A stretch of 51,952 nt of DNA, from the NCBI GenBank assembly GCA_028289455.1, contig JANQPN010000081.1:1-51952 (forward strand), in the 5' to 3' direction. This DNA comes from Wenzhouxiangellaceae bacterium (GTDB taxonomy: Bacteria > Pseudomonadota > Gammaproteobacteria > Xanthomonadales > Wenzhouxiangellaceae). The translations under genes were made by a program, and so were the position numbers. A model generated the notes under the pieces. It ran no database searches, had not been told where the DNA came from, and saw only the letters and a program-made list of their open reading frames with translations. Within the stretch, counting starts at the first letter, position 1. Every line of letters starts with the position of its first letter. Shown here piece by piece: positions 1-8,801 of the stretch.

Positions 1-172
1 TTATAAATAAATTAAATCAAGATATAAATATAACGCGCATAAAAAAAGATACCGGGAACACTGGATTAAATATTGATTTAATTTAGACAAACAAAAACAC
101 TGCCCGGAAAACACAACAGTGCAAACCCCATGCTGTACACGGGGTTATTAATATCGGGCAGCACTACCTGTG
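1..172. other. AT-rich non-coding edge
   Basis: No coding region is supported here. The first 100 bases are strongly AT-rich. A 6-bp inverted repeat (AACCCC at 124-129, GGGGTT at 141-146) lies just past the stop of the minus-strand DUF1501 gene and could be a weak terminator, although it has no clear T-tract. The window edge prevents saying what lies beyond. Confidence 0.4.
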
Positions 173-1534
173 CTATTCGAAACCGTTACGGGAAATTATT
201 TCGGCTTCGCCAAAGTTTGGTGGTAAATCCGGACCGTTGATAACGCCCAATGGATTGTAATTAACAAACCCTGGCAATATGGTACCCAGCTCGTTATTGG
301 CAAGATGCCGTATCAGCACCTCACTGAACACGTTACGGTAATCGGTAGTTGCCAGCACGTCAGCATTCTGGAACAACTCTCCAGGACCCAGGCCCGGGAA
401 AGTACCATACAGCTGTCCGCCATTAACAGATGCACCGCCCGCCACCAGAATATTACCGGCATATCCATGGTCGGTTCCGGCGTCGTTATTATCAAACGCA
501 CGCCGGCCAAACTCACCCATCAACATCACCACTGTACGGTCTTTCCAGTTGCCGTTGTTGGGCGCAGGCACATCCAAATCCTGCAGGAAAGCAGCCACAC
601 AGTCAGCAATATCACGTACACGGCCGCCATACTCATCTTCAATCAATACACCCTGATTAGTATGAGTATCCCAGCCACCACGATCAGCCTGTGCAACGCG
701 GACACCTGTGCCTTCTTTAATCAATTGAGCGATAGTGCGCAACTCATCGCCCAGATCCGAGTCCGGATAGATGGCGCCGTTGTCGGGGACATATCCGTTG
801 AAATCGATAGCTTCAACAATTTCCAGCGCTGTGAGTGCCTGAGAACCGGCCACTTCCGTCGAGCTGTCGCCCAACCCGTAAATACCGGCCAGGGCTGTCT
901 CCAGTTCTTCCTCAAAATTAGTGCTGCCGCCTTCCAGGTCGAATGCACCCGGATTGCCCAGACTCAATGCGGAAGGTTCGCCCAGCAATGAAAATGTGAT
1001 GCTGCTTTCCGCAGACATTGCCGGTATCGGAATACTGGCAGGAAGGTTAATTGCAGATTGAATGTGTCTGGCCAGCCACCCGCTGCTGGTAAAGCGATTA
1101 CCCGGCGTACCCAGCTCAACATAGCGTTCAGCTTCAAAATGACTACGATTAGCCACCGGCAGGCCGACTGCATGAATAGCAGTAAAATCACCATCCTGAT
1201 ATAAATCACGCAATGCGCCGGCATTCGGATGGATACCCCAGCCATCATCCAGCGGCAGCAATTGTGCACTGGGAATCGCCGTGCCGTTGACCCGCAGTGA
1301 TTCATAATTTCCACGGTCAGGGTGACCATTCATTGGCGTAATAAAACTTAACCAGTCAGGTCCGCCACGCATAAAAATATAGACCACTACATTTTCGTTG
1401 ATACCGCCATCGCCGCCAAAAGCCACCTTGATGGACTTAGGCGTCATTCCGGCCAGACCGACCCCCGCACCGGCCAGGCTGCCTGCGCGCAGGAAAGAGC
1501 GGCGATCCAGTTTGTTTTTCTTGAATACTGTCAT
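173..1534 (-). CDS. DUF1501 family Tat-exported protein
   Basis: Predicted secreted protein of 453 residues in the DUF1501 (sulfatase/alkaline-phosphatase-like fold) family; its biochemical role is not established. The N-terminus has a twin-arginine signal (DRRSFLRAG followed by a small-residue hydrophobic stretch), so export as a folded protein is likely. Family hallmarks are the early VVYIFMRGGPDWLS segment, GGWDTH in the middle, and GEFGRR plus TDHG near the C-terminal third. The start at 1534 is an ATG preceded by AAGGAGA at good spacing; a TTG nine codons upstream would run into the preceding gene and has no such site. The gene lies 10 bases after the DUF1800 gene in the same orientation, the usual pairing of these families, so the two are probably one operon with a joint function. 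Confidence 0.9.
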   Translation of the reverse strand: MTVFKKNKLDRRSFLRAGSLAGAGVGLAGMTPKSIKVAFGGDGGINENVVVYIFMRGGPDWLSFITPMNGHPDRGNYESLRVNGTAIPSAQLLPLDDGWGIHPNAGALRDLYQDGDFTAIHAVGLPVANRSHFEAERYVELGTPGNRFTSSGWLARHIQSAINLPASIPIPAMSAESSITFSLLGEPSALSLGNPGAFDLEGGSTNFEEELETALAGIYGLGDSSTEVAGSQALTALEIVEAIDFNGYVPDNGAIYPDSDLGDELRTIAQLIKEGTGVRVAQADRGGWDTHTNQGVLIEDEYGGRVRDIADCVAAFLQDLDVPAPNNGNWKDRTVVMLMGEFGRRAFDNNDAGTDHGYAGNILVAGGASVNGGQLYGTFPGLGPGELFQNADVLATTDYRNVFSEVLIRHLANNELGTILPGFVNYNPLGVINGPDLPPNFGEAEIISRNGFE

Positions 1535-1544
1535 GGTGCTCTCC

Positions 1545-3299
1545 TTAGCGGCGCTGGCCAACTGGTAACATGATAATTAAGCCTACCGTTGCCCGCATAA
1601 TTCGTTGATAACGGCTGCCGTTACTGGTGTTTGAGGTATCGACATTACTGGCGTTGTCCAACGGTTCATTCACTCCAACGCCGGCAATATTGCTGATGAA
1701 CTGTTCTACTTCGTTTACCACTGCAGCTTCCGGGGTAAAGCCCAGCGCAGTGTTGAACCAGCTGCTGGCAATATTAATCGGCGTACGCTGAGCGGCACTC
1801 GGCAGCAGACCATTGGTTTCCAATGCCAGATTCAAAATATCGTTCCGGGTAAGCAAATAGGTCACGGTACGCCAGGTTCCGATCAAGGTGCCGGTACCCT
1901 GCCAGAAATCCTTGAAATCCGGAAAACCTGTCGGTGGTTCAAGATCCCATGGCCGTTGGCCGGCCTGCTCCAGGCGTCCCAGAATAGAACCACTGGTACC
2001 ATTGCTGGAAACCGGAGTGAAGTCCACATCAGCGGCCCGCCATGCGCGCATCACGGTTTCCAGCGGGCGGCGCGCTTTCTCACCCCAGGTGTTCTGAAAC
2101 TCCGGCGACAGTAGAATAGCCCGATAAACCTCACGCAGCTGATCATTGTCGGCGCGGCGGTTATAAAATTCTGTAGCGATATTGTCCACCAGTGCCGGTG
2201 GCACTTCATCGCCGATCAACCGCTGGCACAGTTTGCCGGCAATGAATCTGGCGGTGCCGAAATGATCAGCCAGGTATTGCAGAATCTGGATAACGTCATT
2301 TTCGCCGCCGTCTGCGGCAATATTGATATCCATCACCTGGATGGGGCCATCGGAAAAGTCATAATGCCTGTCAGACCGGAACAGAAACTCGCCGGTATCC
2401 GCTGCCCCGTCATCGCCATCGGCCACACCCCAGCCTGTTAATGCACGGGCAAACTGGAACACATCAATTTCGGTATATCCTGCCCGCTGTCCCTCACTGT
2501 TATCGGGCACGGTGACCGGTGCTACTGCACCATAGTAATTTTCGATGGCGCCCAGTGTATGCAGTTCCAGTACTTCACGGGCGTAGTTTTCGTTGGGATT
2601 CGGCCAGGAATTGCGGTAATTATCCAGGTAAAACAACATCGCCGCATTGCGGGTATTGGCCAGCAGCATATCGAAAAAGTTACCGAACATATGCTCACGC
2701 ACATCCCGGTCATATGCCGGCATATAGCCTCTGGTTTCACTGTTTAGGAAACTGAATACGTGGAAGTGGTTATGCCAGAAGTCAGCCAGAATTTCACGCA
2801 ACTGCCATTGGCTGTAAGCGCCGCGCAGTAACACCAGCCGCTCCATCTGCACAGTCGGTCTGATGCGAACGGAGAATTCATCATCTCCTTCAAAACGCAC
2901 ATGCTCTGCCCATAACTGGGGACCGGTTTTATTGATGGTATCGAAATCCTGGCCGGGTGCAGTAAGCCCTGCCAGGCGAGCATCAACTTCAGTATCGGTC
3001 ACACCGGGATTAAGCTGATCATCCACCCATGCCTGTAACCGCTGAGTATCGTTTGCACCGAGGGCATTGAATGCCACCAGATCGCCACGTGCAGGGCCGA
3101 AGCCCGCTTTATTCAATACCCTGACTGCAAACGGCGGCAGCTGTCCGGTATCACCACGATTTACGGGGGTGGATGGAAACAGGCTGTCGGGGAACTGGGT
3201 ACTGCTCTGTGCTATTGCTGTATCTGCAGCCGTCAAGCCTGCTGCTGCACTCAAAGCGCCACTGGTGGCTAGGAAATTACGCCGAGAGATTCCTTTCAT
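1545..3299 (-). CDS. DUF1800 family Tat-exported protein
   Basis: Protein of 584 residues in the DUF1800 family, which is widespread, secreted and of unknown function. The N-terminus contains SRRNFLATSG followed by an Ala-rich stretch ending near TAIAQ, a twin-arginine type signal. The body shows typical DUF1800 features: ADFWHNHFHVF, NYAREVLELHTLG, and a C-terminal RRPLETVMRAWRA segment. The ATG at 3299 is preceded by AGGTAAAAAAT, a reasonable ribosome site. It is the first gene of a two-gene unit with DUF1501 and diverges from the DNRLRE gene across about 210 bases. The constant DUF1800-DUF1501 pairing seen in many bacteria suggests one complex or pathway at the cell envelope; that is inference. 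Confidence 0.9.
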   Translation of the reverse strand: MKGISRRNFLATSGALSAAAGLTAADTAIAQSSTQFPDSLFPSTPVNRGDTGQLPPFAVRVLNKAGFGPARGDLVAFNALGANDTQRLQAWVDDQLNPGVTDTEVDARLAGLTAPGQDFDTINKTGPQLWAEHVRFEGDDEFSVRIRPTVQMERLVLLRGAYSQWQLREILADFWHNHFHVFSFLNSETRGYMPAYDRDVREHMFGNFFDMLLANTRNAAMLFYLDNYRNSWPNPNENYAREVLELHTLGAIENYYGAVAPVTVPDNSEGQRAGYTEIDVFQFARALTGWGVADGDDGAADTGEFLFRSDRHYDFSDGPIQVMDINIAADGGENDVIQILQYLADHFGTARFIAGKLCQRLIGDEVPPALVDNIATEFYNRRADNDQLREVYRAILLSPEFQNTWGEKARRPLETVMRAWRAADVDFTPVSSNGTSGSILGRLEQAGQRPWDLEPPTGFPDFKDFWQGTGTLIGTWRTVTYLLTRNDILNLALETNGLLPSAAQRTPINIASSWFNTALGFTPEAAVVNEVEQFISNIAGVGVNEPLDNASNVDTSNTSNGSRYQRIMRATVGLIIMLPVGQRR

Positions 3300-3512
3300 A
3301 ATTTTTTACCTGACATATCGCTGGGTCTGGTCTGTCTAATTCAGCATTAACATCAGAATACTAACGCCCCTGTTACTATTCCGTTGACATTGCTGCGTGT
3401 ATTTTGCTTAATGCTGCTTAACTTTGCACCTGACCGTGCCGATCACGGCTGTACTCAAGCAAATTTACAGCGAGTAACATACCCCAACATTTGCGAAGAT
3501 TTTGTGAAGGAT

Positions 3513-4340
3513 ATGCAACATAAGCTATTGAAATCATTATTCCTGGCAGCCGGGCTGTCATCCACTATACTTTCGGCGCAACCGGTCACATTGGATTTTG
3601 CGCCTGCGCGCGACAACACACTCTATGAGCGCGCTGCCGGTGATTTAAGCAATGGTTCCGGTGAAAACCTGTTTTTTGGCCTGACCGGCGGAAATGCCGG
3701 CATGGTACTGAGGCGCGCAGTGATTGCTTTTGATCTGTCCGGGATCAATCCGGGCAGCGTTATCAACGATGTTCAGCTCAACATCACTGTTAATATGGTT
3801 CCACCAAATGCAGGCTCGTTTGATGGCACGGTGCACAGACTGGTTAGTGATTGGGGTGAAGGCAGTTCGATAGCTCCGGGAGCCGGTGGTAGTGGTACAT
3901 CAGCGGCGCCCAATGATGCCACCTGGCTGCATACCTTTTTTGATGCTCAATTCTGGAATACTGCCGGCGGGGATTTCTCCCCCGCGTCAGCCACCACCAA
4001 CCTGAATAACAGCACCGGCACATTCACTTTCAGTTCTCCCCAGCTGATTGCTGATGTCCAGGATATGGTTAACAATCCCGGCGGGAACTTCGGGTGGATC
4101 ATCCTGGGTGATGAAGGCGATGCGGAAAACGCACGCCGAATAGCCAGCCGTGAAAACCAGTTAGTCGACAGCCGGCCGGTCCTGACCATCGACTTTGTAC
4201 AGGGGCCACCGCCGCCGCCGCCTCCACCGCCATTGCCCGGAACACCCGCTGCAGTGCCGGCCCTGGATAACCTGGCATTAGTGATTCTGGCTATTCTGAT
4301 GGTGGTTTCTTTGCTGATTATTCAGCGCCGGGGCGATTAG
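3513..4340 (+). CDS. DNRLRE-domain surface protein, IPTL-CTERM-like tail
   Basis: Secreted protein of 275 residues. An N-terminal signal peptide (KLLKSLFLAAGLSSTILSAQ) precedes a DNRLRE-type beta-sandwich domain: DNTLYE near the mature start, a central RRAVIAFDLSGI strand and the closing SRPVLTIDF. A run of about nine prolines then leads to a C-terminal tail starting VPALDNLALVIL, a single hydrophobic helix and QRRGD. That arrangement (short VPxL signature, membrane helix, basic end) matches the IPTL-CTERM sorting class, so the protein is probably processed and retained at the envelope. ATG 3513 is chosen because GAAGGAT precedes it and the signal peptide starts there; an ATG at 3384 would add 43 residues of unlikely sequence. 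Ligand and role are unknown. Confidence 0.82.
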   Translation: MQHKLLKSLFLAAGLSSTILSAQPVTLDFAPARDNTLYERAAGDLSNGSGENLFFGLTGGNAGMVLRRAVIAFDLSGINPGSVINDVQLNITVNMVPPNAGSFDGTVHRLVSDWGEGSSIAPGAGGSGTSAAPNDATWLHTFFDAQFWNTAGGDFSPASATTNLNNSTGTFTFSSPQLIADVQDMVNNPGGNFGWIILGDEGDAENARRIASRENQLVDSRPVLTIDFVQGPPPPPPPPPLPGTPAAVPALDNLALVILAILMVVSLLIIQRRGD

Positions 4341-4366
4341 TCTGCCGGACTTCTGCCAAATAACAG

Positions 4367-6634
4367 TTATCCCAGAGCGCGCGCAGCGCGCTCACGCTCA
4401 TAGTTGCTGTTGATTCCATCCACGGCCTGCTTATAGGCGGCTTCAGTGCTGCTGCTGCGCGGCATGATCTCTGCTGCAGTAGCTAAGAATGTAGCGCGTT
4501 CAAAATCTGAATCAAATTTGCCTGCCAGTTTCAGCATTGCAACCCAGGTTGCCTCTTCCCTGGGTCCGGCATGGGCCAGCTGCTCCAGTGCCTGACGCAA
4601 TTCAAAATCAGAGTCCAGCTGTTCAGCCGCATCCAGCCAATGTTCCGCGAGCTGAGGCTCAACTGCGGCATCTTCAGCCAATGCCGAGAGTGTTTCGCGC
4701 AATTCATAATCTGAATCCATCTCTGCGGCACGCTGCAGAATCGCACCATGGACATTGGTATCACTGGCATCGACATGCTCACTTAGGTTTTCCAGGAGGT
4801 GGCGCAATTCATAGTCTGATTGCACACCCTCAGATGCAATAACAATTTTATGCGCACGCTGCTGATTGGCACTGGCATGCTGTGCATCGCCATGCTTGAC
4901 ATGCAGCTGGTCTTCACTGAGCGCCGACAACGTTCTGGACTGGCTGTAATCGGAATGAATCCGATTGACTTCCGCTAAGACATCATCAAGCTGATCATCC
5001 TGGAGCCGCCCATTGCCGGAATATGCCTGGATATGTTTGCTCAACGAGTGTGAACTGTCGATCTCATGAATGGTGTTCATCACACCATCATGACCATGCG
5101 CCTGCAGGACATGCTCAATACGGGTTTCCGCATTGATACCGGACTCCACCAGCAATACCGACAATGCCTGTGCCAGCCAGGCACGGGCGGAGCTGTCAAA
5201 CGGCTGCTGTTGATCATCAACGCTGTATTCATAGTCAATGCTGCCATCGGCACTGCCGCTGGCTTCCAGCCGGCGGTGAACCCCGTCCTGCTGCTGGGTC
5301 AGGGTGAATTCCGATCCTTCACTCATGGCTTCAATACCACTGTCGTCCGGCATAAACTCGATTTCACCCTCAGCCCGCAACCGCATCCGGTTATCACCAT
5401 CGCTTAATGACAATGACATGGACACGTGGCCGCTATCATCGTTGATCTCATAGCTGCTGCTATATCCGGAATGCTTTTCCGCCTGCACATTAACTGCAGG
5501 TAATATCAGCGCAAGTGTCAGTGCAGCACATATCAGAAGTGTTTTTTTGTACATCGGGACCTCGGTCATCAATGGTGTAGAGGAAATCAATAGCTGCACC
5601 CGCTCAGTCAGCCGACCGGCCGGCTGTTTAGCCGGGTGACTCATTGCTGCAGCCAGTCCGGGCATTAATTGGCCGCGCATGCGCCGGGCACATTCGGTTA
5701 GACAGCCAGCCAGCTCCCGGCCATCGCCATTCAAGAGCTCACGGGCCAGGCTGTCGGCCTGCAGTTCTGCCAAAACCATCAGCCGCCGGCGTGCCAGCGG
5801 CAGCAGCGGCTGAGTCCAGAACAACGCCTGGAGCATAGCGCCAAAACCCAGCCAGGCGACATCCGCCCGCTTGATATGACCGAGTTCATGAGCCAGCATG
5901 GCGCGCTGGCGGGCAGTGCTTAGCTCATCCGCCCATCCCGGCAGACAAATGGTTCGGCGGGTGAATGTTGCCGGCCCCTGAACGTCAGGATGGCTGATCA
6001 AAACTGCCCGCTCCAGCCCCGCATCTGCCGCCAGTGTGCAAGCTGCCTGCTGCAGGCCGGTATCGTTCACCGGAACAGCGGTGCGGCGCAGCTGCCTCAA
6101 TTTACCGAACTGACCCAGCAGCCTGATCAATAACACCACTGTAATCAGTAGCCAGACAACAGGCCATAAACTGGAAGCATTGTTTAAACCACTTTCGGAT
6201 GAATCCATACTCTGCGGAATGATTTGACTTGCGGGTGGTGACGAGGTCTGATCGTCCCGTTCTAATTTTGCAGTGTTTGATGCGACATCTGGTTGCCGAA
6301 CGACCTGCTCGCCACTGTCTAACCGATTGTCGGCTCGCCGGGTTGATTGCTGTGCAGCTACCGAGCCACTAAATTCAGGCGACTGGGCAATGACTATCGG
6401 TTCTGCAGTAACAACACCCAGCGGTGGCTTCCATCCAGACTGCAGTTGAAATGCCGTAGTAAACAGCGGCGCCAGTAAAACTATCCGCCAGAGCAGCTCG
6501 CGCCAGGCCTGAGACCGCAGCCGCCAGCGTCCGGGCAGGTGTTCGGCTGACCACACCAGTAAACCCAAAATAAAACCATGGACTGAATAGCTGAGCACGA
6601 AAATAAATAGCATGGTTGTGACCATTTCAATCAT
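4367..6634 (-). CDS. BlaR1-like M56 sensor metallopeptidase with repeat domain
   Basis: Integral membrane zinc peptidase of 755 residues, M56 (BlaR1/MecR1) family. Membrane segments lie at about 3-30, 48-62 and 155-175; the catalytic HELGH is at 249-253, with ELQAD near 290-294 as a likely third zinc-ligand region. A further membrane helix at about 363-385 is followed by a ~370-residue predicted periplasmic part. This is not the penicillin-binding domain of BlaR1. Its end carries six SD(Y/F)-type repeats, starting near 561, 606, 641, 675, 709 and 743. In the family, ligand sensing activates cytoplasmic proteolysis that inactivates a BlaI-type repressor. The gene overlaps the blaI-like gene by 8 bases, so the two form a coupled pair. 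The signal sensed is unknown and probably not a beta-lactam. Confidence 0.88.
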   Translation of the reverse strand: MIEMVTTMLFIFVLSYSVHGFILGLLVWSAEHLPGRWRLRSQAWRELLWRIVLLAPLFTTAFQLQSGWKPPLGVVTAEPIVIAQSPEFSGSVAAQQSTRRADNRLDSGEQVVRQPDVASNTAKLERDDQTSSPPASQIIPQSMDSSESGLNNASSLWPVVWLLITVVLLIRLLGQFGKLRQLRRTAVPVNDTGLQQAACTLAADAGLERAVLISHPDVQGPATFTRRTICLPGWADELSTARQRAMLAHELGHIKRADVAWLGFGAMLQALFWTQPLLPLARRRLMVLAELQADSLARELLNGDGRELAGCLTECARRMRGQLMPGLAAAMSHPAKQPAGRLTERVQLLISSTPLMTEVPMYKKTLLICAALTLALILPAVNVQAEKHSGYSSSYEINDDSGHVSMSLSLSDGDNRMRLRAEGEIEFMPDDSGIEAMSEGSEFTLTQQQDGVHRRLEASGSADGSIDYEYSVDDQQQPFDSSARAWLAQALSVLLVESGINAETRIEHVLQAHGHDGVMNTIHEIDSSHSLSKHIQAYSGNGRLQDDQLDDVLAEVNRIHSDYSQSRTLSALSEDQLHVKHGDAQHASANQQRAHKIVIASEGVQSDYELRHLLENLSEHVDASDTNVHGAILQRAAEMDSDYELRETLSALAEDAAVEPQLAEHWLDAAEQLDSDFELRQALEQLAHAGPREEATWVAMLKLAGKFDSDFERATFLATAAEIMPRSSSTEAAYKQAVDGINSNYERERAARALG
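4370..4957 (-). repeat. Six ~34-residue repeats in the M56 protein C-terminus
   Basis: The coding sequence for residues 560-755 of the M56 protein contains the recurring core (H/Q/D/N)S(D/N)(Y/F), mostly followed by E(L/R). Copies are 45, 35, 34, 34 and 34 residues apart. The 34-residue period, with small and leucine residues at regular places, suggests a helical-hairpin (TPR-like) solenoid. The family assignment is inference; the periodicity is visible directly. Confidence 0.75.
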
Positions 6635-7007
6635 CTATACCATGCTCCTGCAATAACTTTTGCGCCTGGTCCAGATCGTCAGAACTGACTTCTCGGTGCT
6701 TGACCAGATGCGACATCAATGCCCCGGCATCGCCCTGAAACAACCGGTTGACCAGCCCCGCAACCATATCGGTTTCAACCTGGCGGCGGCTGACACTGGG
6801 CGTATACAGCCGTTCCCGACCGGCGCTTTCCGAATTGAGCAGACCACGTTTTTCCAGACGTGTCAGTATGGTGGCAACGGTTGTATAGGCCAGCTCCCGG
6901 TGTTTGGTCACCCTGCTGAAGACCTCGGCAGTTGTTGCCTGCCCGGAATCCCACAGAGCCCGCATCACCGCCAGCTGTACCTCACTCAGTTCAATTTTCT
7001 CAGGCAT
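6627..7007 (-). CDS. BlaI/MecI/CopY-type repressor
   Basis: Winged-helix repressor of 126 residues, the usual length of the Penicillinase_R (BlaI) family. The N-terminal half has the typical pattern: ELSEVQLAVMRALWDSGQAT, the recognition region LAYTTVATILTRLEKRGLL, then a wing with RERLYTP. The C-terminal half would form the dimerisation helices. Family members bind TACA/TGTA dyads and are released when a partner M56 peptidase is activated; the partner is the next gene, overlapping by 8 bases. The promoter upstream contains three overlapping or adjacent CTAC/GTAG dyads, so autoregulation is very likely. Targets beyond its own operon are unknown. Confidence 0.93.
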   Translation of the reverse strand: MPEKIELSEVQLAVMRALWDSGQATTAEVFSRVTKHRELAYTTVATILTRLEKRGLLNSESAGRERLYTPSVSRRQVETDMVAGLVNRLFQGDAGALMSHLVKHREVSSDDLDQAQKLLQEHGIDD

Positions 7008-7034
7008 TGGGTTTACTATGTTTTCATTTATCTT

Positions 7035-7060
7035 CTACAGTTGTAGTACTACAGCAGTAG
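7035..7060. promoter_or_regulatory. BlaI-type operator dyads
   Basis: Three inverted repeats are packed into 26 bases: CTACAGTTGTAG (7035-7046), GTAGTACTAC (7043-7052, a perfect palindrome) and CTACAGCAGTAG (7049-7060). CTACA/TGTAG half-sites are the classic target of BlaI/MecI/CopY repressors, and the site lies 28 bases upstream of the repressor start codon. Confidence 0.82.
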
Positions 7061-7068
7061 AAAGTCAA
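7040..7068 (-). promoter_or_regulatory. Promoter of the blaI-like/M56 operon
   Basis: On the minus strand TTGACT (7063-7068) and TACAAC (7040-7045) are separated by exactly 17 bases, a plausible sigma-70 promoter with a strong -35 and a moderate -10. The operator dyads occupy the spacer and the -10, so bound repressor would block RNA polymerase. Confidence 0.6.
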
Positions 7069-7105
7069 GCCCAAAGTGAATTAAACAGTGAAGTTCAGCG
7101 TTAAA

Positions 7106-7852
7106 TTAAGTGGCTTTTCTGAACAGCAGCCGGTCACTGCGGCGGCGGATGAACTGCAATCCGCACTCCCGGCCGACATTGATTATTCCGTACATGGAAT
7201 TCCATTGCATCAGCTGAAACAACCGGTATGGATCATCCAGATAATGCTCGGCCTGCTCCGAAAAGAAACCGGCCCGGGATTTGGCATTTCCAGGCTGCAG
7301 CCAATCGCGTCTGAACAGTTTGTCCGCATCTGCAAAATCAAAACACACCCTGCCGTCAGGTTTGAGCACGCGGTTGATCTCACGGAAATACCAGTAAATG
7401 TCGTACAGGTTGAGATGAATGAATACTGAAATCGAGATCACGGCATCCATGCTGGCATTATCAAATGCTGCCAGTGATCTGCTGCGTATTTGGGTAAACT
7501 CAATATTGTGCAACCCGGTACATTCTTTTCTGGCAAAGGCAAGATAGGCCGGGCTGATGTCACAGGCTGCGACCCGACCGGCCTTATCTGCCAGTAAACG
7601 GGTACCAAAACCACAGCCGGAACCTATCTCCAGCACACTGTCCTGTTTTTTGACCCCGGCCATACGTACAAACCGCCGGGCAAAGCGCATCCGGCTGCTA
7701 CGAATGGCATCAATCCGCTGTTCGGGCTGATCGCCGAATGTGTTCCCGACCAGGGCAAACAGCAGCTCGCGCTCATCATCAATCGACAGATCAACCCATG
7801 CTGAAGGACGGTCGGATTGCTGCTGTGTAGCTATACTGGTTGATGTGCCCAT
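7106..7852 (-). CDS. Class I SAM-dependent methyltransferase
   Basis: Cytoplasmic protein of about 248 residues with a Rossmann-type SAM-binding domain. Motif I is VLEIGSGCGFGTRLL, followed by the acidic strand-2 end AACDIS, a post-I region with DNASMDAVISISVFIHL, and EINRVLKPDGRVCFDF, the pattern of the Methyltransf_11/25 group. The substrate cannot be told. An ATG at 7852 with GAG-rich sequence upstream is preferred; the frame stays open to a TTG at 7879 without a visible ribosome site. The gene points toward the blaI-like operon but is separated from it by that operon's own promoter, so it is probably a separate unit, divergent from the secreted-protein genes at 7925. Confidence 0.8.
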   Translation of the reverse strand: MGTSTSIATQQQSDRPSAWVDLSIDDERELLFALVGNTFGDQPEQRIDAIRSSRMRFARRFVRMAGVKKQDSVLEIGSGCGFGTRLLADKAGRVAACDISPAYLAFARKECTGLHNIEFTQIRSRSLAAFDNASMDAVISISVFIHLNLYDIYWYFREINRVLKPDGRVCFDFADADKLFRRDWLQPGNAKSRAGFFSEQAEHYLDDPYRLFQLMQWNSMYGIINVGRECGLQFIRRRSDRLLFRKAT

Positions 7853-7924
7853 CTCGTTCTCAGTTGCCAGATACCGCAAGTAAATTTATGCTACCCGACT
7901 GAAATTATATACGACTTATTATCT

Positions 7925-8782
7925 ATGAAGCACTTCAACAAGTGTCACCAAAGCATGCTGTCACGAACTAACCTTTTGATATATATAAGTTTATTCATTC
8001 TGCCATTTTGCTTATCGGCACAAACTCAGGACAATACGAACAATGCTGGCGACAGTACTCCCTATGAATTGGTGCGCCTTGACTGGGAAGGAAAGGCGAT
8101 CAGCGGCTCTACCTTAGTATTGGATAACCGCTGGGGCGATATTCACCTGCGCCAGACTGGGGGGGACATCGTTACTTTTCATGCTGTGATGCAGAAAATA
8201 GGAGAAAGACCTAAAACTGGGGAACTGAAAGTCGAACAGTCTGAGGATAAAATCACACTATTGGTTAGTTACCCGGAGGATCAGCGGCCGGATAACGTAA
8301 AAGATGGCCGGGTGGATGCAGCATTGTTGGTCCCTTTTGGGGTAAACATCGAAGTGCTGGCAGATCGCGGCAAAGTTTCCAGCAAAACCATGGAAAGCCG
8401 AATCAAAGTGACCGCTGTTGATCAGCTGGTATCACTAAAATCTGCATCATCAGTAGACATTGACAGCCGTGCCGGTGAAATCGACATTCAATTTATTCCT
8501 AGAGCTGAGGGCGACAGCTATAATGGGCGAGGCCGCATAAAGACTATACTCGGCGATATCAACATCCGTTATTACCCGGATATGGCCATTCGCTTTGAAA
8601 TGCTATCAGGACGTTCCAAGACTACCAATGATCTGGAGTTGCTGCGCAACCGCGAACTCACAGGGCGCTATGTAAATATGCATACCGGAGTCAATCCAGA
8701 AACATTGACCCTGCAAAGCGATACAGGATATATAAGGCTGATCAACACCGGTAGTGAAGTTTTGCTGAATTCACCTAATTAA
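7925..8782 (+). CDS. Secreted DUF4097-like beta-solenoid protein
   Basis: Protein of 285 residues of unknown function. A signal peptide is visible (LLIYISLFILPFCLSA, cleavage near AQTQD). The mature part is a series of short beta-strand units such as STLVLDNRWGDIHLRQT, GRIKTILGDINIRY and LTLQSDTGYIRLINT. This resembles DUF4097/DUF4098-type putative adhesins, though the match is by pattern only. The start is uncertain: ATG 7925 and ATG 7955 are both possible and neither has a strong ribosome site. The gene stops 19 bases before the next secreted protein and is probably co-transcribed with it. Confidence 0.7.
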   Translation: MKHFNKCHQSMLSRTNLLIYISLFILPFCLSAQTQDNTNNAGDSTPYELVRLDWEGKAISGSTLVLDNRWGDIHLRQTGGDIVTFHAVMQKIGERPKTGELKVEQSEDKITLLVSYPEDQRPDNVKDGRVDAALLVPFGVNIEVLADRGKVSSKTMESRIKVTAVDQLVSLKSASSVDIDSRAGEIDIQFIPRAEGDSYNGRGRIKTILGDINIRYYPDMAIRFEMLSGRSKTTNDLELLRNRELTGRYVNMHTGVNPETLTLQSDTGYIRLINTGSEVLLNSPN

Positions 8783-8801
8783 TTCATTCGGGAGAGAAAC
8801 T

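Noticed and set aside
305..991. 228-codon plus-strand open frame inside the DUF1501 region
   Set aside because: Antisense to a well-supported DUF1501 gene, with no ribosome site and no domain resemblance.
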